Origin: Paenibacillus xerothermodurans
GTDB lineage: Bacteria > Bacillota > Bacilli > Paenibacillales > NBRC-103111
Direction of reading: 5' to 3'
Assembly (NCBI RefSeq): GCF_002220865.2
Contig: NZ_NHRJ02000003.1
Span: 187,244 to 251,243 of the forward strand
Length of the DNA: 64,000 bases
This document shows positions 1-8,778 of this stretch, in pieces. The translations under genes were made by a program, and so were the position numbers. Numbering within the stretch: the stretch's first letter is position 1; every line of letters starts with the position of its first letter. The notes beneath the pieces were generated by a model. That model saw only the letters and a list, made by a program, of their open reading frames with translations. It was not told the DNA's origin and did no database searches.

Positions 1-653
1 CGCATGAGATTCGCAACCCGTTGACCTCTATCAAAGGCTTCTTAAAGCTGCTGCGGTCTGGGATACAAAACAAGGTCGTGGATAAGCCGTTGAAATATCT
101 CGATTTCATAGAACACGAGTGCGACAACATTCATATGCAGGTCACGGGCTTTCTGAGCTTCTCCAAAAAACCGATCATGGAAGAAGAATTGGTTAGTATA
201 TCCGTGAAACAGGTGCTAGAACACAACCTGTCGCTTCTGGGCCCGCGCCTGATCAATGAAAATGTAGACCTTACATTGTCCGTTCCGGCTGAGACTACGC
301 TGCTGGTGCAAAAGCTAGCTATTCAGCAAGTGTTGTCCAATCTGTTGAATAATGGCATTGATGCCTTAACCGCGCTCAAATCAGAGAGGAAGATACACAT
401 CAGCGCATACGAGGACGCGAACCATGTCTACATCGAAGTGAGCAACAATGGGCCACGCATCCCGGCAGCGCTGCAGAAGACTATTTTTAACCCGTTTGTC
501 ACGGATAAAGCAAACGGCACAGGGTTGGGCCTCGCGATCTGCAAACAGATTATGGCCAAAAATCACGGAGATATTTCTTTTACCAGCAATGATACGGAAA
601 CATCATTCTTGCTGACCTTTGCGAAGACCGAGTCCGGCGTATGCGCGTCGTGA
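1..653 (+). CDS. Sensor histidine kinase, C-terminal part (5' end outside window)
   Basis: The reading frame is open from base 3 and encodes the catalytic half of a two-component sensor kinase. It begins inside the HisKA domain with the H-box HEIRNPLTSIKGF, so the phospho-accepting His is the codon at 3-5. The HATPase domain follows: N-box QQVLSNLLNNGIDAL, a G1-like segment VSNNGPRI, an F-box with NPFVTDK and a G2 box GTGLGLAI. Layout and H-box resemble Bacillus sporulation kinases (KinB/KinE type), but the sensor half is missing, so the signal cannot be judged. In the G1 box the usual Asp that contacts adenine reads Asn (NNG for DNG) and the second Gly reads Arg. No response regulator lies beside it. 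Family certain; subtype tentative. Confidence 0.9.
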   Translation, partial: HEIRNPLTSIKGFLKLLRSGIQNKVVDKPLKYLDFIEHECDNIHMQVTGFLSFSKKPIMEEELVSISVKQVLEHNLSLLGPRLINENVDLTLSVPAETTLLVQKLAIQQVLSNLLNNGIDALTALKSERKIHISAYEDANHVYIEVSNNGPRIPAALQKTIFNPFVTDKANGTGLGLAICKQIMAKNHGDISFTSNDTETSFLLTFAKTESGVCAS

Positions 654-730
654 GTATTTGTTTCGGATATGGCTGTTGATCGGGGCGCAGCTGCTATCCG
701 GCTGTCCCGGACAAACAGTTGTACAATAGA

Positions 731-757
731 AAAACGCCTGGTTGCAGGCGTTTTTTT
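731..757 (+). terminator. Rho-independent terminator after histidine kinase
   Basis: An AAAACGCCTG / CAGGCGTTTT stem with a GTTG loop runs into seven T residues, about 80 bases after the kinase stop. Confidence 0.9.
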
Positions 758-940
758 GTCAAAGGCGGCTGCTGTTCCGGAGTGACAGACTCACCCAGCC
801 ATATAACGTTTTCCCAGAAACTGTTATCCCCTTAATTGGTATTATTCAACTACGTTCCCATGTGGGCGGAAAATAATCGCGTGTGAACCGAGAAACTTTG
901 GTAAAAAGCTCGGACTGTGAATGGATGAGGGGGCAAATCA

Positions 941-1492
941 ATGAATTTGTTTGGGCAAAAGGTGCTTCCTGCGGTACGCAAGATGAGGGACTTGGAGACA
1001 CTGGTGGACAGTCGATTTGAATACTTGGTGCTGCTGGACAGCCACATTTCACAGCTGATGAGTGTCTCGCAATTGGCTCGGAGCCGGGGGAAAAAGCTGT
1101 TGATCCATGCGGATCTAATCCATGGGCTGAAGAACGACGAATACGCTGTCGAGTTTCTTTGCCAGACGGTGCAGCCTGCGGGAATTATATCTACGAAGAG
1201 CGCCGCTATCGCTACCGCCAAGAAGAACAAGCTGCTAGCCATTCAACGGCATTTTTTGCTCGATACGATCGCACTGGAAATGACCTATAAATTGACGGAA
1301 AAAAATCAGCCCGACTTCATTGAAGTCCTGCCCGGGGTGATGCCGCATATTATAGCCGAAATGTGTGAGAGGCTTCAAATTCCCATTCTTGCAGGAGGTC
1401 TGATTCGGACCACGGAAGAGGTGGATTTGGCTTTGCAGGCGGGAGCAGTTGCCGTGACCACCTCCCGCAAGGAGATTTGGAGCCGATATTAG
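941..1492 (+). CDS. glpP: Glycerol-3-phosphate-responsive antiterminator GlpP
   Basis: A 183-residue protein of the GlpP family, which binds glycerol-3-phosphate and an mRNA leader to let transcription pass a terminator ahead of glp genes. It shows the family core: LLIHADLIHGLKNDEYAVEF, then IISTKSAAIATAKK, then FIEVLPGVMPHII, and the closing ILAGGLIRTTEEVDLALQAG with AVTTS. Length matches the family. The ATG follows an AGGGGG ribosome site at good spacing. The neighbouring glpD has a matching leader terminator (3280-3336), so the regulatory target is visible in the window. No glpF is seen next to it, unlike the Bacillus subtilis glpPFKD layout. Confidence 0.93.
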   Translation: MNLFGQKVLPAVRKMRDLETLVDSRFEYLVLLDSHISQLMSVSQLARSRGKKLLIHADLIHGLKNDEYAVEFLCQTVQPAGIISTKSAAIATAKKNKLLAIQRHFLLDTIALEMTYKLTEKNQPDFIEVLPGVMPHIIAEMCERLQIPILAGGLIRTTEEVDLALQAGAVAVTTSRKEIWSRY

Positions 1493-1560
1493 CCGTGACT
1501 GAGCGCGACGAAATGGCGAGCAGGAAGGGGCCGGCCTGTGAAGGAATAGACCGGCCCGAC

Positions 1561-3234
1561 TTAGTCCGTCTCCTCAGGCAGCGGCTCGGTCGCGTCAGAG
1601 ATAGACCGGTCCAGCACAGCTGTGTGCCGGGCGGTTTGCTGTCGGTCCCACCCGAATCGCTGCGCCATATATGCGGTGACAGGATGCTTCCAGCGCCTTA
1701 CTGCGCTGATATCGAAGTAGAGCGCACCTGTGCGGCGGATGAAAAAATCTACCGGCGTAGCAGCCATTTCTTCCTCTATGCTATAGAGCAGCGAGGCGTA
1801 CCATGCCGACGGTAGCCCATACCGACCGGCTTCGGCCTGGTGCGCGAGATACAGCTCCAGCACACCATCCGTGTTGGAGCCGTAGCGGCGCACCCACATA
1901 CGCGCGTCGGCTTCGCTTATACCGTTGCGTGCACAGGCGTTGACCTTCTCCTCCATGTACTCGGCGAACCCCCGGGAACCCCCGACCTCGCCGCCCGACA
2001 GGCGGATACGTTCGGTAGCGCACGGAGGATAAGGTGCGTGCCCTTCCTGTTCCAACTGCTTGGCCGCGAGATCGACGATACGCTCGGCCATTTTGCGATA
2101 GCCCGTCAGCTTCCCCCCGGCAATGGTGATCAAGCCCGAGGGTGCGATGAAGATCTCGTCTTTGCGGGACAGCTCCGACGGCGATTTGCGGTCTTCATGA
2201 ATAAGAGGCCTAAGCCCGGCCCAGCTGGATTCCACGTCTTTCGGGTGCAGCTTAAGCGATGGGAACATAAAATTCGCCGCGCGCAGTATATAATCCCTGT
2301 CCTCCACGGTCATCCGCGGACGGGCAATGTCACCGTGATAGTTAGTATCTGTGGTGCCAATATATGTTTTACCGTCACGCGGGATGGCGAAGACCATACG
2401 CCCGTCCGGCGCGTCGAAATAGACGGCTTGATTTAACGGGAAGCGTCCAGCGTCGATGACGAGATGTACGCCTTTGGTCAAATGCAGCCGTTTGCCTTGT
2501 TTGGAGCCGTCCATCTCGCGAATGGTGTCGACCCATGGTCCGGCAGCGTTGATGACACGCTTGGCCCGTACTGCAGCAGCAGTGCCGTTCAACTGATCAA
2601 CCGCTTTCACCCCAACCACTTTGCCCTCCTCGTACAGCAGCTCTTCGACTTTTACGTAGTTCACTGCTTTAGTGCCCCGACGGACTGCTTCCTTGATTGT
2701 TTCAATTGTTAAACGCGCGTCATCCGTCCGGTATTCAACATAATAGCCTCCGCCCTTCAGCTTGTCCTTGCGCAGCAGAGGTTCCATTGCCAGCGTTTTG
2801 TCTTTGCTGAGCATGATACGGCGTTCTTGCCGACGTACTCCGGCCAATAGGTCGTAGATGAGCAAGCCCAGCGAAGTGGCTAACCTGCCATACGTGCCCC
2901 GTTCAATGATCGGCAGCAGCATCCATTCCGGTGTAGTTAGGTGCGGGGCATTATCGTATACGATAGCGCGCTCTTTGCCGACTTCGGCCACCAGCTTGAA
3001 TTCCAGCTGCTTGAGGTAACGGAGCCCGCCGTGAATGAGCTTTGTCGAACGACTGGAGGTGCCCGCGCCAAAATCCTGCATCTCGATCAAGCCGGTGTTC
3101 ATGCCGCGGCTCTGCGCGTCTAAGGCGATGCCCGCACCTGTAATTCCTCCCCCTATAACAAGCACATCAACTGGAGATGCACCCAGCTCCGTCAAATATT
3201 GCTGCCGCTGCACTGCCGAAAATGTATTAGTCAT
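1561..3234 (-). CDS. glpD: Aerobic glycerol-3-phosphate dehydrogenase
   Basis: FAD-dependent, membrane-associated enzyme that oxidises glycerol-3-phosphate to dihydroxyacetone phosphate and passes electrons to quinone. The N-terminus has the Rossmann FAD motif VLVIGGGITGAGIALDAQSR and the family signatures GTSSRSTKLIHGGLRYL; GlpD substrate-site sequence (GTTDTNYHGD) follows, then the C-terminal DAO_C domain. The protein is 557 residues, usual for the family. The open frame extends 28 codons further upstream, but ATG at 3234 is preceded by AAGGTGG at 7 bases, while the longer start would lie inside the leader terminator, so 3234 is chosen. It is divergent from glpK. Confidence 0.95.
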   Translation of the reverse strand: MTNTFSAVQRQQYLTELGASPVDVLVIGGGITGAGIALDAQSRGMNTGLIEMQDFGAGTSSRSTKLIHGGLRYLKQLEFKLVAEVGKERAIVYDNAPHLTTPEWMLLPIIERGTYGRLATSLGLLIYDLLAGVRRQERRIMLSKDKTLAMEPLLRKDKLKGGGYYVEYRTDDARLTIETIKEAVRRGTKAVNYVKVEELLYEEGKVVGVKAVDQLNGTAAAVRAKRVINAAGPWVDTIREMDGSKQGKRLHLTKGVHLVIDAGRFPLNQAVYFDAPDGRMVFAIPRDGKTYIGTTDTNYHGDIARPRMTVEDRDYILRAANFMFPSLKLHPKDVESSWAGLRPLIHEDRKSPSELSRKDEIFIAPSGLITIAGGKLTGYRKMAERIVDLAAKQLEQEGHAPYPPCATERIRLSGGEVGGSRGFAEYMEEKVNACARNGISEADARMWVRRYGSNTDGVLELYLAHQAEAGRYGLPSAWYASLLYSIEEEMAATPVDFFIRRTGALYFDISAVRRWKHPVTAYMAQRFGWDRQQTARHTAVLDRSISDATEPLPEETD

Positions 3235-3279
3235 CGTTATCCCACCTTGTTTTGTCGTGTGTAGCATGTGACGAAGAAC

Positions 3280-3336
3280 AAAAAAGACCGCAAACATGAC
3301 CCAGCGTGTTGACTCCACAGGGTATGTTCCGGTCTG
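3280..3336 (-). terminator. GlpP-type leader terminator upstream of glpD
   Basis: On the minus strand, between the promoter region and glpD, an inverted repeat (5' arm complementary to 3321-3336 with AGACCGGAACAT; 3' arm complementary to 3285-3302 with ATGTTTGCGGTCT) ends in TTTTTT at 3280-3285. Position and form match the leader terminator that GlpP overrides in Bacillus. The role in this strain is inferred. Confidence 0.82.
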
Positions 3337-3429
3337 CTCTCATTCTCTGACCAAGATATTAACTTGTGATGATTATTGCTATCATAGCACGGTGGTTCGG
3401 TTTAAGCAACCGGCTGGAGCAGTGATGGG

Positions 3430-3458
3430 TTGACAAGAAAAAACATAGTGTGTTAGAT
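3430..3458 (+). promoter_or_regulatory. SigA-type promoter of glpK
   Basis: TTGACA at 3430-3435 and TTAGAT at 3453-3458 are 17 bases apart. The start of transcription would fall in or beside the cre box at 3467-3480. Confidence 0.75.
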
Positions 3459-3466
3459 TGCATCTG

Positions 3467-3480
3467 TGAAAGCGCTTGTA
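3467..3480 (+). promoter_or_regulatory. cre box (CcpA operator) of glpK
   Basis: TGAAAGCGCTTGTA matches the cre consensus TGWAARCGYTWNCW at 13 of 14 positions and lies just after the -10 box. This placement is typical for CcpA-mediated catabolite repression. Its effect here is inferred from position. Confidence 0.75.
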
Positions 3481-3516
3481 ACGTAACGGACACCGTTGTA
3501 GGGAGGGAGACATAAG

Positions 3517-4995
3517 GTGAACAAGTCCCGATATGTTGTCGCGATCGATCAGGGCACGACAAGCTGCAGAGCCATCGTGTTCGACGCGCACGGAGGTATA
3601 GTGAACACGGCGCAGCAAGAGTTTACACAATTTTTTCCGCAGCCGGGGTGGGTGGAGCATGATGCGGATGAAATATGGAGGGTACAGCTGGCTGTGCTTC
3701 GTGAGGCGGTTGCAGCCGTAGATGTAACGGATATTACTGCGATCGGCATCACCAATCAACGCGAGACAACGGTAGTGTGGGACAAAATGACCGGTAAGCC
3801 AGTGCATCCAGCCATCGTGTGGCAGTGCCGCAGAACCAGCGGGATGTGCGAGGAACTGAGGCAGCGCGGTTGGGAGACGACGATTCGCGGCAAGACAGGG
3901 CTCGTGCTGGATGCGTATTTTTCCGGTACGAAGCTGAAGTGGCTGCTGGACACTTATCCGGATATCCGGGCAAAAGCGGAGCGGGGAGAAGTGTTGTTCG
4001 GTACGGTGGATTCATGGCTCATTTGGAAGCTGACGGAAGGCCGCCAACACGTGACGGATGTCACAAACGCGTCAAGAACGATGCTGCTTAATATACATAG
4101 CGCCCAGTGGGATGACGACATCCTGACTGAATTTAACATACCCAAGGCCATGCTGCCTGAGGTTAGATCATCGAGCGAGATTTACGGCCATACAGGGCTC
4201 CTGGGCGGGGGCGTCAACGTTCCTATCGCCGGCGCCGCCGGCGACCAGCAGGCCGCCTTGTTCGGTCAAGGGTGCAGCAGCGAAGGTATGGCGAAAAACA
4301 CATACGGAACCGGATGCTTCGTTCTAAAATGCACCGGAGCCCAGCCGATACGGTCCGAAAAAGGGCTGATCACCACGATCGCCTGGGGCTTAAACGGCCA
4401 ACTGACCTACGCTTTGGAGGGCAGTGTTTTCAATGCCGGCGCGGTGGTTCAGTGGCTAAGGGACGGCCTCGGCATTATTCAGCATGCCTCCGAGACAGAG
4501 GCTATCGCCAAGTCGGTGCCGGATACGGGAGGCGTTTATTTTGTGCCCGCATTCACCGGTTTTGGCACACCCTACTGGGAACCCGATGCCCGGGGTATGA
4601 TCACCGGCTTGACGAGAGCATCCACGAAAGCAGACATCGTTCGCGCAGCATTGGAATCTATCGCGTTCCAGAGCCGCGACGTGTTAGAAGTGATGGAGGA
4701 GGAATCCGGCATCCGTCTGAAGGAATTGCGGGTGGATGGCGGTGCTGTGCGCAACGATTTTCTTATGCAGTTTCAGGCTGATGTGCTGGGCGTAGACGTC
4801 ACCCGGCCGCAAGTCATCGAAACCACAGCGCTTGGTGCCGCGAGCCTTGCCGGGTTGGCAGTAGGCCTGTGGAGCGACATGTCCGAATTGGAGCAGCTGA
4901 AGGGGTACGACCGGACGTTCCACCCGGAGAAGGATCTTAGATATCGGGAGCAGGCTGTCGCAGGCTGGAAGCGTGCGGTCTCGTATCAGTTGTAG
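3517..4995 (+). CDS. glpK: Glycerol kinase
   Basis: ATP-dependent kinase making sn-glycerol-3-phosphate from glycerol, 492 residues, FGGY family. It opens with [17 protein letters not shown] and has [37 protein letters not shown] and [13 protein letters not shown]. The GTG start follows GGGAGGG. In low-GC Gram-positive GlpK a His in a YHF(F/Y)G segment before [15 protein letters not shown] is phosphorylated by HPr. Here that place reads GHTGLLGGG, as in the enterobacterial form, so HPr activation is probably absent. Control would then rest on the cre box upstream. Substrate supply by GlpF must come from elsewhere. Confidence 0.96.
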   Translation: MNKSRYVVAIDQGTTSCRAIVFDAHGGIVNTAQQEFTQFFPQPGWVEHDADEIWRVQLAVLREAVAAVDVTDITAIGITNQRETTVVWDKMTGKPVHPAIVWQCRRTSGMCEELRQRGWETTIRGKTGLVLDAYFSGTKLKWLLDTYPDIRAKAERGEVLFGTVDSWLIWKLTEGRQHVTDVTNASRTMLLNIHSAQWDDDILTEFNIPKAMLPEVRSSSEIYGHTGLLGGGVNVPIAGAAGDQQAALFGQGCSSEGMAKNTYGTGCFVLKCTGAQPIRSEKGLITTIAWGLNGQLTYALEGSVFNAGAVVQWLRDGLGIIQHASETEAIAKSVPDTGGVYFVPAFTGFGTPYWEPDARGMITGLTRASTKADIVRAALESIAFQSRDVLEVMEEESGIRLKELRVDGGAVRNDFLMQFQADVLGVDVTRPQVIETTALGAASLAGLAVGLWSDMSELEQLKGYDRTFHPEKDLRYREQAVAGWKRAVSYQL

Positions 4996-5070
4996 GCGCG
5001 CGGCGGCATCCACCCACAGACCGTATACCGCAGATCGCTGGAGCAAACTCGTAAGATGTGCAACAGACAC

Positions 5071-5107
5071 AGGGTTCGCCGCGCCAAGCAGCGAACCCTA
5101 TTATTTT
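5071..5107 (+). terminator. Terminator after glpK
   Basis: AGGGTTCGC ... GCGAACCCT inverted repeat followed by a T-rich stretch (TATTATTTT), 75 bases after the glpK stop. Confidence 0.75.
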
Positions 5108-5289
5108 CATCAATGCATGCTAGTGAGCCTATGACAACAACAGCCATCGCCTACGCGGCTCCAGTACAGCACGCCATCGCTCTGCTCGTGGGAAACAAGG
5201 TGCCAGCATGTGCATTTGTCGGCCACCATCGCGAACGACTTGCCGTGCACGGAGGCAAGAACCGCGCCTCTTTTGTCAAGTACGAGATC

Positions 5290-6096
5290 TTACAGCGGTA
5301 CGACTTGGCGCTCTTTCTGCTTGAAATACACCCATTCCTTGAAGCCGATTTCCTTCAATCGTGCGCTTACCTGATCCCACTCGTCGCCCACACGTTCCGG
5401 CACATGGGCGTCGGATCCGAAGGTCACGCGAACCCCATAGTGCAGCGCACGCTCCAAAATGGCGTCAACCGGATACCACCCGCCGCAATCTTTGGTCTTG
5501 CCGGAAGTGTTGATTTCAATGGCTATGTCGTACTCAGCGATCGTCTTCAACGTCCGGTCTACCGCTTCGGTCGGAATATCCGAAAAAGGTGCGTAATACG
5601 CGCGCATGGCATCGATATGTCCGAGAATTTGAAACATGCCGCTGCGAGCTGACTGCTCGATCAAATCGTAGTACTCTTCCTTATGCTGGATTTTCTGCTG
5701 CTCCGTCAGCCCGTTAAACCGCTTTTTATTAAAAATGCTGATCCCGCCCGACAAATGCACGGAGCCAATGATATAGTCGAAAGGATACTGCTCATACACC
5801 GCACGGTACACATTAGCATGCTCGGGGAAGAAATCCGACTCCAGGCCAAGCAGCACGTGAATCCTTCCGCTGTACTCCTCCTTCAGCCTCAGCACCTCAT
5901 CCACATAACGGGAGAATTCACTTTTGGCCATCGCGATACCCGGCTGTTCCCGGTCATTAGTGCTCGCAAAATAGGGGGAATGGTCCGAAATGCCTATGAC
6001 AGACAGGCCGTGACGGATACCTGCCTCTACGTAATCGCGTATCGTGCCGATCGCATGACCGCAGCGTTCGTGATGCGTATGCAAATCGAATTTCAT
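5290..6096 (-). CDS. hisJ: Histidinol-phosphatase, PHP family (HisJ/HisK type)
   Basis: Metal-dependent phosphatase of the PHP superfamily; the Bacillus HisJ branch removes phosphate from L-histidinol phosphate in histidine biosynthesis. Visible metal-site motifs are FDLHTHHERCGHA at the N-terminus, ISDHSPYF, GLESDFF, GSVHLSGG, LGHIDAMR and GSDAHVPE near the C-terminus. ATG at 6096 (268 residues) is preferred over GTG at 6105 because GGAG stands 8 bases ahead of it. It starts 5 bases after the LysR stop, so the two genes are probably translationally coupled. No other his genes are nearby, so a different phosphoester substrate is possible. Confidence 0.85.
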   Translation of the reverse strand: MKFDLHTHHERCGHAIGTIRDYVEAGIRHGLSVIGISDHSPYFASTNDREQPGIAMAKSEFSRYVDEVLRLKEEYSGRIHVLLGLESDFFPEHANVYRAVYEQYPFDYIIGSVHLSGGISIFNKKRFNGLTEQQKIQHKEEYYDLIEQSARSGMFQILGHIDAMRAYYAPFSDIPTEAVDRTLKTIAEYDIAIEINTSGKTKDCGGWYPVDAILERALHYGVRVTFGSDAHVPERVGDEWDQVSARLKEIGFKEWVYFKQKERQVVPL

Positions 6097-6101
6097 CGTA
6101 A

Positions 6102-7004
6102 TCACTCCGATCCAACGAATTGTATTTCCTGCATGCCTTTGAGATCCTGCAAAAATTGGTGAAGAGCCGAGCTCAAATATCGGCCGGACTTGTAAACCAC
6201 TCCAACCGGATGACTGATCTCAAGCTCATTTACCTTGACCATTTTTAATGTGCCCAACCTGAGCTCATTGGCGATGGACAATTTGGAAATAATTGCGGCA
6301 CCCAGGTTCAGCTCGACCATCCGTTTGACTTCTTCGCTGCTGGGCAGTTCCATCACTATCTGGGGCGCTATGTTTAATTGCTTAAATATCTGATCGACAA
6401 AACGACGGCCCGCCGTTTCCGGCGAAAGCATGATCAACGGGAGACCCTGCAGTTGTTCAATCGGTACATGTGCGTGTTTACTCAGCGGATGATCGGGTGC
6501 AACGACCAGCTCGAACGTGTCATAGTACAGCACGGAGCTTTCTAGGGAAGGATGCTTTTCGAACAGGTATGTGATGCCGATGTCGATGGTGCCGTTGTCG
6601 ACGCTATTCATAATTTGCGATGTGGTCATCGAATGAATAGATGTTTTAATCAATGGAAACTGGTTTTGGAAATAAGACAGGACGCGCGGCAAAATCTGGA
6701 TGGCTATGGAAGTAGTGGTGCCTAGGTGAATGTGGCCCTGCGGTGTTTGATTCAAATCGTTCAAACGCTGCTTGAGGTCTTCGACGGTTTGTAGGATCAT
6801 CTCGGCATGCTCGAGAAATACACGGCCGCTGTCGGTAAGTGTGACAGGCTGATTCCGGTCGATCAGCACCGTTTTGAATTCATCCTCAAGACTCTTGATT
6901 TGGGCGGACACAGCGGGCTGAGTTAAGTTCAACAGTTCGCCGGCTTTACGAAAGCTCATGGTTTTGGAAATCGTCAGCAGCGTCTCTAATTGATTTAAGT
7001 TCAT
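6102..7004 (-). CDS. LysR-family transcriptional regulator
   Basis: A 300-residue LysR regulator. The N-terminal winged helix is clear (MNLNQLETLLTISKTMSFRK, then LNLTQPAVSAQIKSLE), followed by a linker helix and the substrate-binding domain starting near GHIHLGTTTSIAIQILP. The ATG at 7004 is preceded by AGGAGG at 8 bases; the open frame continues 17 codons upstream but without a ribosome site. It shares a transcript with the PHP phosphatase downstream. The co-inducer cannot be told from sequence; the domain is loosely of CysL/CbbR type. Confidence 0.9.
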   Translation of the reverse strand: MNLNQLETLLTISKTMSFRKAGELLNLTQPAVSAQIKSLEDEFKTVLIDRNQPVTLTDSGRVFLEHAEMILQTVEDLKQRLNDLNQTPQGHIHLGTTTSIAIQILPRVLSYFQNQFPLIKTSIHSMTTSQIMNSVDNGTIDIGITYLFEKHPSLESSVLYYDTFELVVAPDHPLSKHAHVPIEQLQGLPLIMLSPETAGRRFVDQIFKQLNIAPQIVMELPSSEEVKRMVELNLGAAIISKLSIANELRLGTLKMVKVNELEISHPVGVVYKSGRYLSSALHQFLQDLKGMQEIQFVGSE

Positions 7005-7173
7005 TCCAAACCCCTCCTCTCCAAAAAGGGCAAAAAAATCATAACGGGCGGTCAAATAAAAGCGGTTACGTGAAAATAGATATATTTTATCAAATTAAAA
7101 AACAGTATAAATACATTTTCTCATGAACGCCAGTAAATGACAAGGGAAGCGCGGAGTTTTCATACAATCATCC

Positions 7174-7725
7174 TTAACCTTCTTCGCCTGATACTCCTTC
7201 TTGCAGGTATACCGTTTCAATAAATTCTTCGAATGCTTTGTTACATGTTTCAAAAATTTCAATTGCCTGCTTTTGCAACTCGCATTGAAAGAAATCTCTT
7301 TTTTTAATTTTGATTAACCAATGTTTAAGTCTGCGTAATTCAACTTCATTTTCTTCGATTTCTCGAAAACAAAAATTCAACTTTTTCGTTTCCTTTTCAA
7401 TTTCTTTTAGAAACTTTTCTGATTCCTCAATAAACTCTTTATATTCTAGTGTACGTGCCTTATTAAATTCTGATATTATCTTTTCTTCAGAAACGGTGGA
7501 CATTTTTTCAACTTCAAGTAGTGAGGTTTCGCCCCCATTTTCACTGATAAGAAGGTTCAATTTCTTTAATTTTTTTTGCATTTCTTCAGTATTGGGACCG
7601 ATACAAACCGATTGCTGAATATAATTGACTCCTAGCGTTTTAAGGTTTCTCCATACACGAACTCTGATAGAAGAAGGTTCAGAAGGAATTTTATAGGAAA
7701 AAATGATCCATCCTTGGATTTCCAT
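7174..7725 (-). CDS. ChrB-N-like protein (chromate-resistance family), coiled-coil C-terminus
   Basis: A 183-residue protein whose N-terminal 45 residues (WIIFSYKIPSEPSSIRVRVW then LKTLGVNYIQQSVCIGP) match my recollection of the ChrB N-terminal domain (pattern YK.P.EPS..RV..WR.LK.LG). The rest is rich in Glu and Lys and probably coiled-coil. ChrB is a chromate-responsive regulator, but no ChrA transporter is seen here, so the role is open. ATG follows AAGGAG at 11 bases. Base composition is clearly AT-richer than the flanks and this continues through the DedA gene, suggesting acquisition. Confidence 0.62.
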   Translation of the reverse strand: MEIQGWIIFSYKIPSEPSSIRVRVWRNLKTLGVNYIQQSVCIGPNTEEMQKKLKKLNLLISENGGETSLLEVEKMSTVSEEKIISEFNKARTLEYKEFIEESEKFLKEIEKETKKLNFCFREIEENEVELRRLKHWLIKIKKRDFFQCELQKQAIEIFETCNKAFEEFIETVYLQEGVSGEEG

Positions 7726-7842
7726 CTATTTCTAATCTCCTTAAGTGAACTTTTTTTGTTATAAATGTAACACTTGTTGCATTATTAGTAAACCGAGATT
7801 AGACTGTCTATATACAGAGATTACTCATTGGAGGAGAATAAA

Positions 7843-8025
7843 ATGGGGGAAACAGATGCTAATTTAAAGACACGAGCAAAAAATAAAACAAGATATACGT
7901 GTATTAGCGGAAGCCTACAAACATCCTAAAAGGGAAAAACGAAAAGCTGGACAGCTGGAATTATCATTATATTGATTTGGATTGCTGTGCTATATTGGAT
8001 TGCTTCATTGTTTTTTAATAAATAA
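7843..8025 (+). pseudogene. Broken small membrane-protein gene
   Basis: ATG at 7843 follows an excellent site (GGAGGAG, 8 bases). The frame meets TAA at 7927 after 28 codons. Downstream in the same frame are KSWTAGIIIILIWIAVL and a hydrophobic tail ending at TAA 8023, a typical single membrane segment. Between roughly 7875 and 7945 a different frame reads KQDIRVLAEAYKHPKREK, more protein-like than the in-frame version. Two compensating indels in A-rich runs (near 7879-7890 and 7931-7945) would restore one protein of about 60 residues. Either a recent pseudogene or homopolymer errors in the assembly. The product is not recognised. Confidence 0.5.
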
Positions 8026-8049
8026 TAACTTAAATGTCGGAGGTTTTAA

Positions 8050-8676
8050 ATGGCAAACTGGATTACAGAGATAATCAATAGTTTTGGTTATATAGGGATT
8101 TTTCTATTAATTGCTTTGGAGAATATTTTTCCACCCATTCCATCAGAAGTCATTTTGACATTTGGTGGATTCATGACTACAAATACAAAATTGAGCATAA
8201 CCGGTGTAATATTGGTTTCTACCTTAGGATCTGTTACCGGAGCTATTGTTTTATATATTATCGGTATGCAGCTAAGCACTGAGCGACTGGAGAGGCTTGT
8301 AGATAAATGGGGACGCATTTTCAGAATAACAAGAAAAGATGTTCACCGTTCGGAGAAATGGTTTCAAAAGTATGGTGCCTGGACAGTATTCTTTTGCAGA
8401 TTAGTCCCCTTAGTAAGAAGCTTGATCTCCATTCCGGCTGGTATGGCACGGATGAATTTTTGGAAGTTTTTACTCCTTACCACAACAGGAACACTCATTT
8501 GGAATTCGGTGCTGGTTAACATAGGTGCTGCTATGGGAAATTCGTGGGAAAATGTTTTACACTATATGGATATGTATTCCAACTTTGCATATTTAGCTCT
8601 GGGACTATTGGTTGTTTGGATGGCAGTTCGTTTCTCAACAAGAAAGAATAAACATAAAGAGGAGCATTATGATTAA
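8050..8676 (+). CDS. DedA-family membrane protein
   Basis: A 208-residue DedA/VTT-domain membrane protein. Bacterial DedA proteins act as lipid scramblases or transporters and affect membrane potential and envelope stress. The start shows the family pattern GYIGIFLLIALENIFPPIPSE, then FGGFMTT, and the conserved FCRLVPLVRSLISIPAGMARM loop, with terminal membrane helices. The ATG follows GGAGG. It is AT-rich like the two preceding genes and unlike the following one; the shift in composition ends abruptly just after its stop near 8685. Confidence 0.9.
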   Translation: MANWITEIINSFGYIGIFLLIALENIFPPIPSEVILTFGGFMTTNTKLSITGVILVSTLGSVTGAIVLYIIGMQLSTERLERLVDKWGRIFRITRKDVHRSEKWFQKYGAWTVFFCRLVPLVRSLISIPAGMARMNFWKFLLLTTTGTLIWNSVLVNIGAAMGNSWENVLHYMDMYSNFAYLALGLLVVWMAVRFSTRKNKHKEEHYD

Positions 8677-8746
8677 CAGAATTCTCAGGCGGCCGCCGCG
8701 TCACACAAGCGCTGCGCATACGGCCAATGCCTGCGGCCGGTCGCCG

Positions 8747-8778
8747 CAAAACAACGGCTTACCGGGCCCCGTTAAGCC
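8747..8778 (-). terminator. Terminator of the NagD-like gene
   Basis: On the minus strand GGCTTAACGGGG pairs with CCCGGTAAGCC and is followed by GTTGTTTTG. The 5' arm overlaps the end of the coding region. Confidence 0.6.

Noticed and set aside
3306-3318. Extended start of GlpD at 3318
   Set aside because: It lies within the leader terminator and lacks a ribosome site; ATG at 3234 has AAGGTGG at 7 bases.
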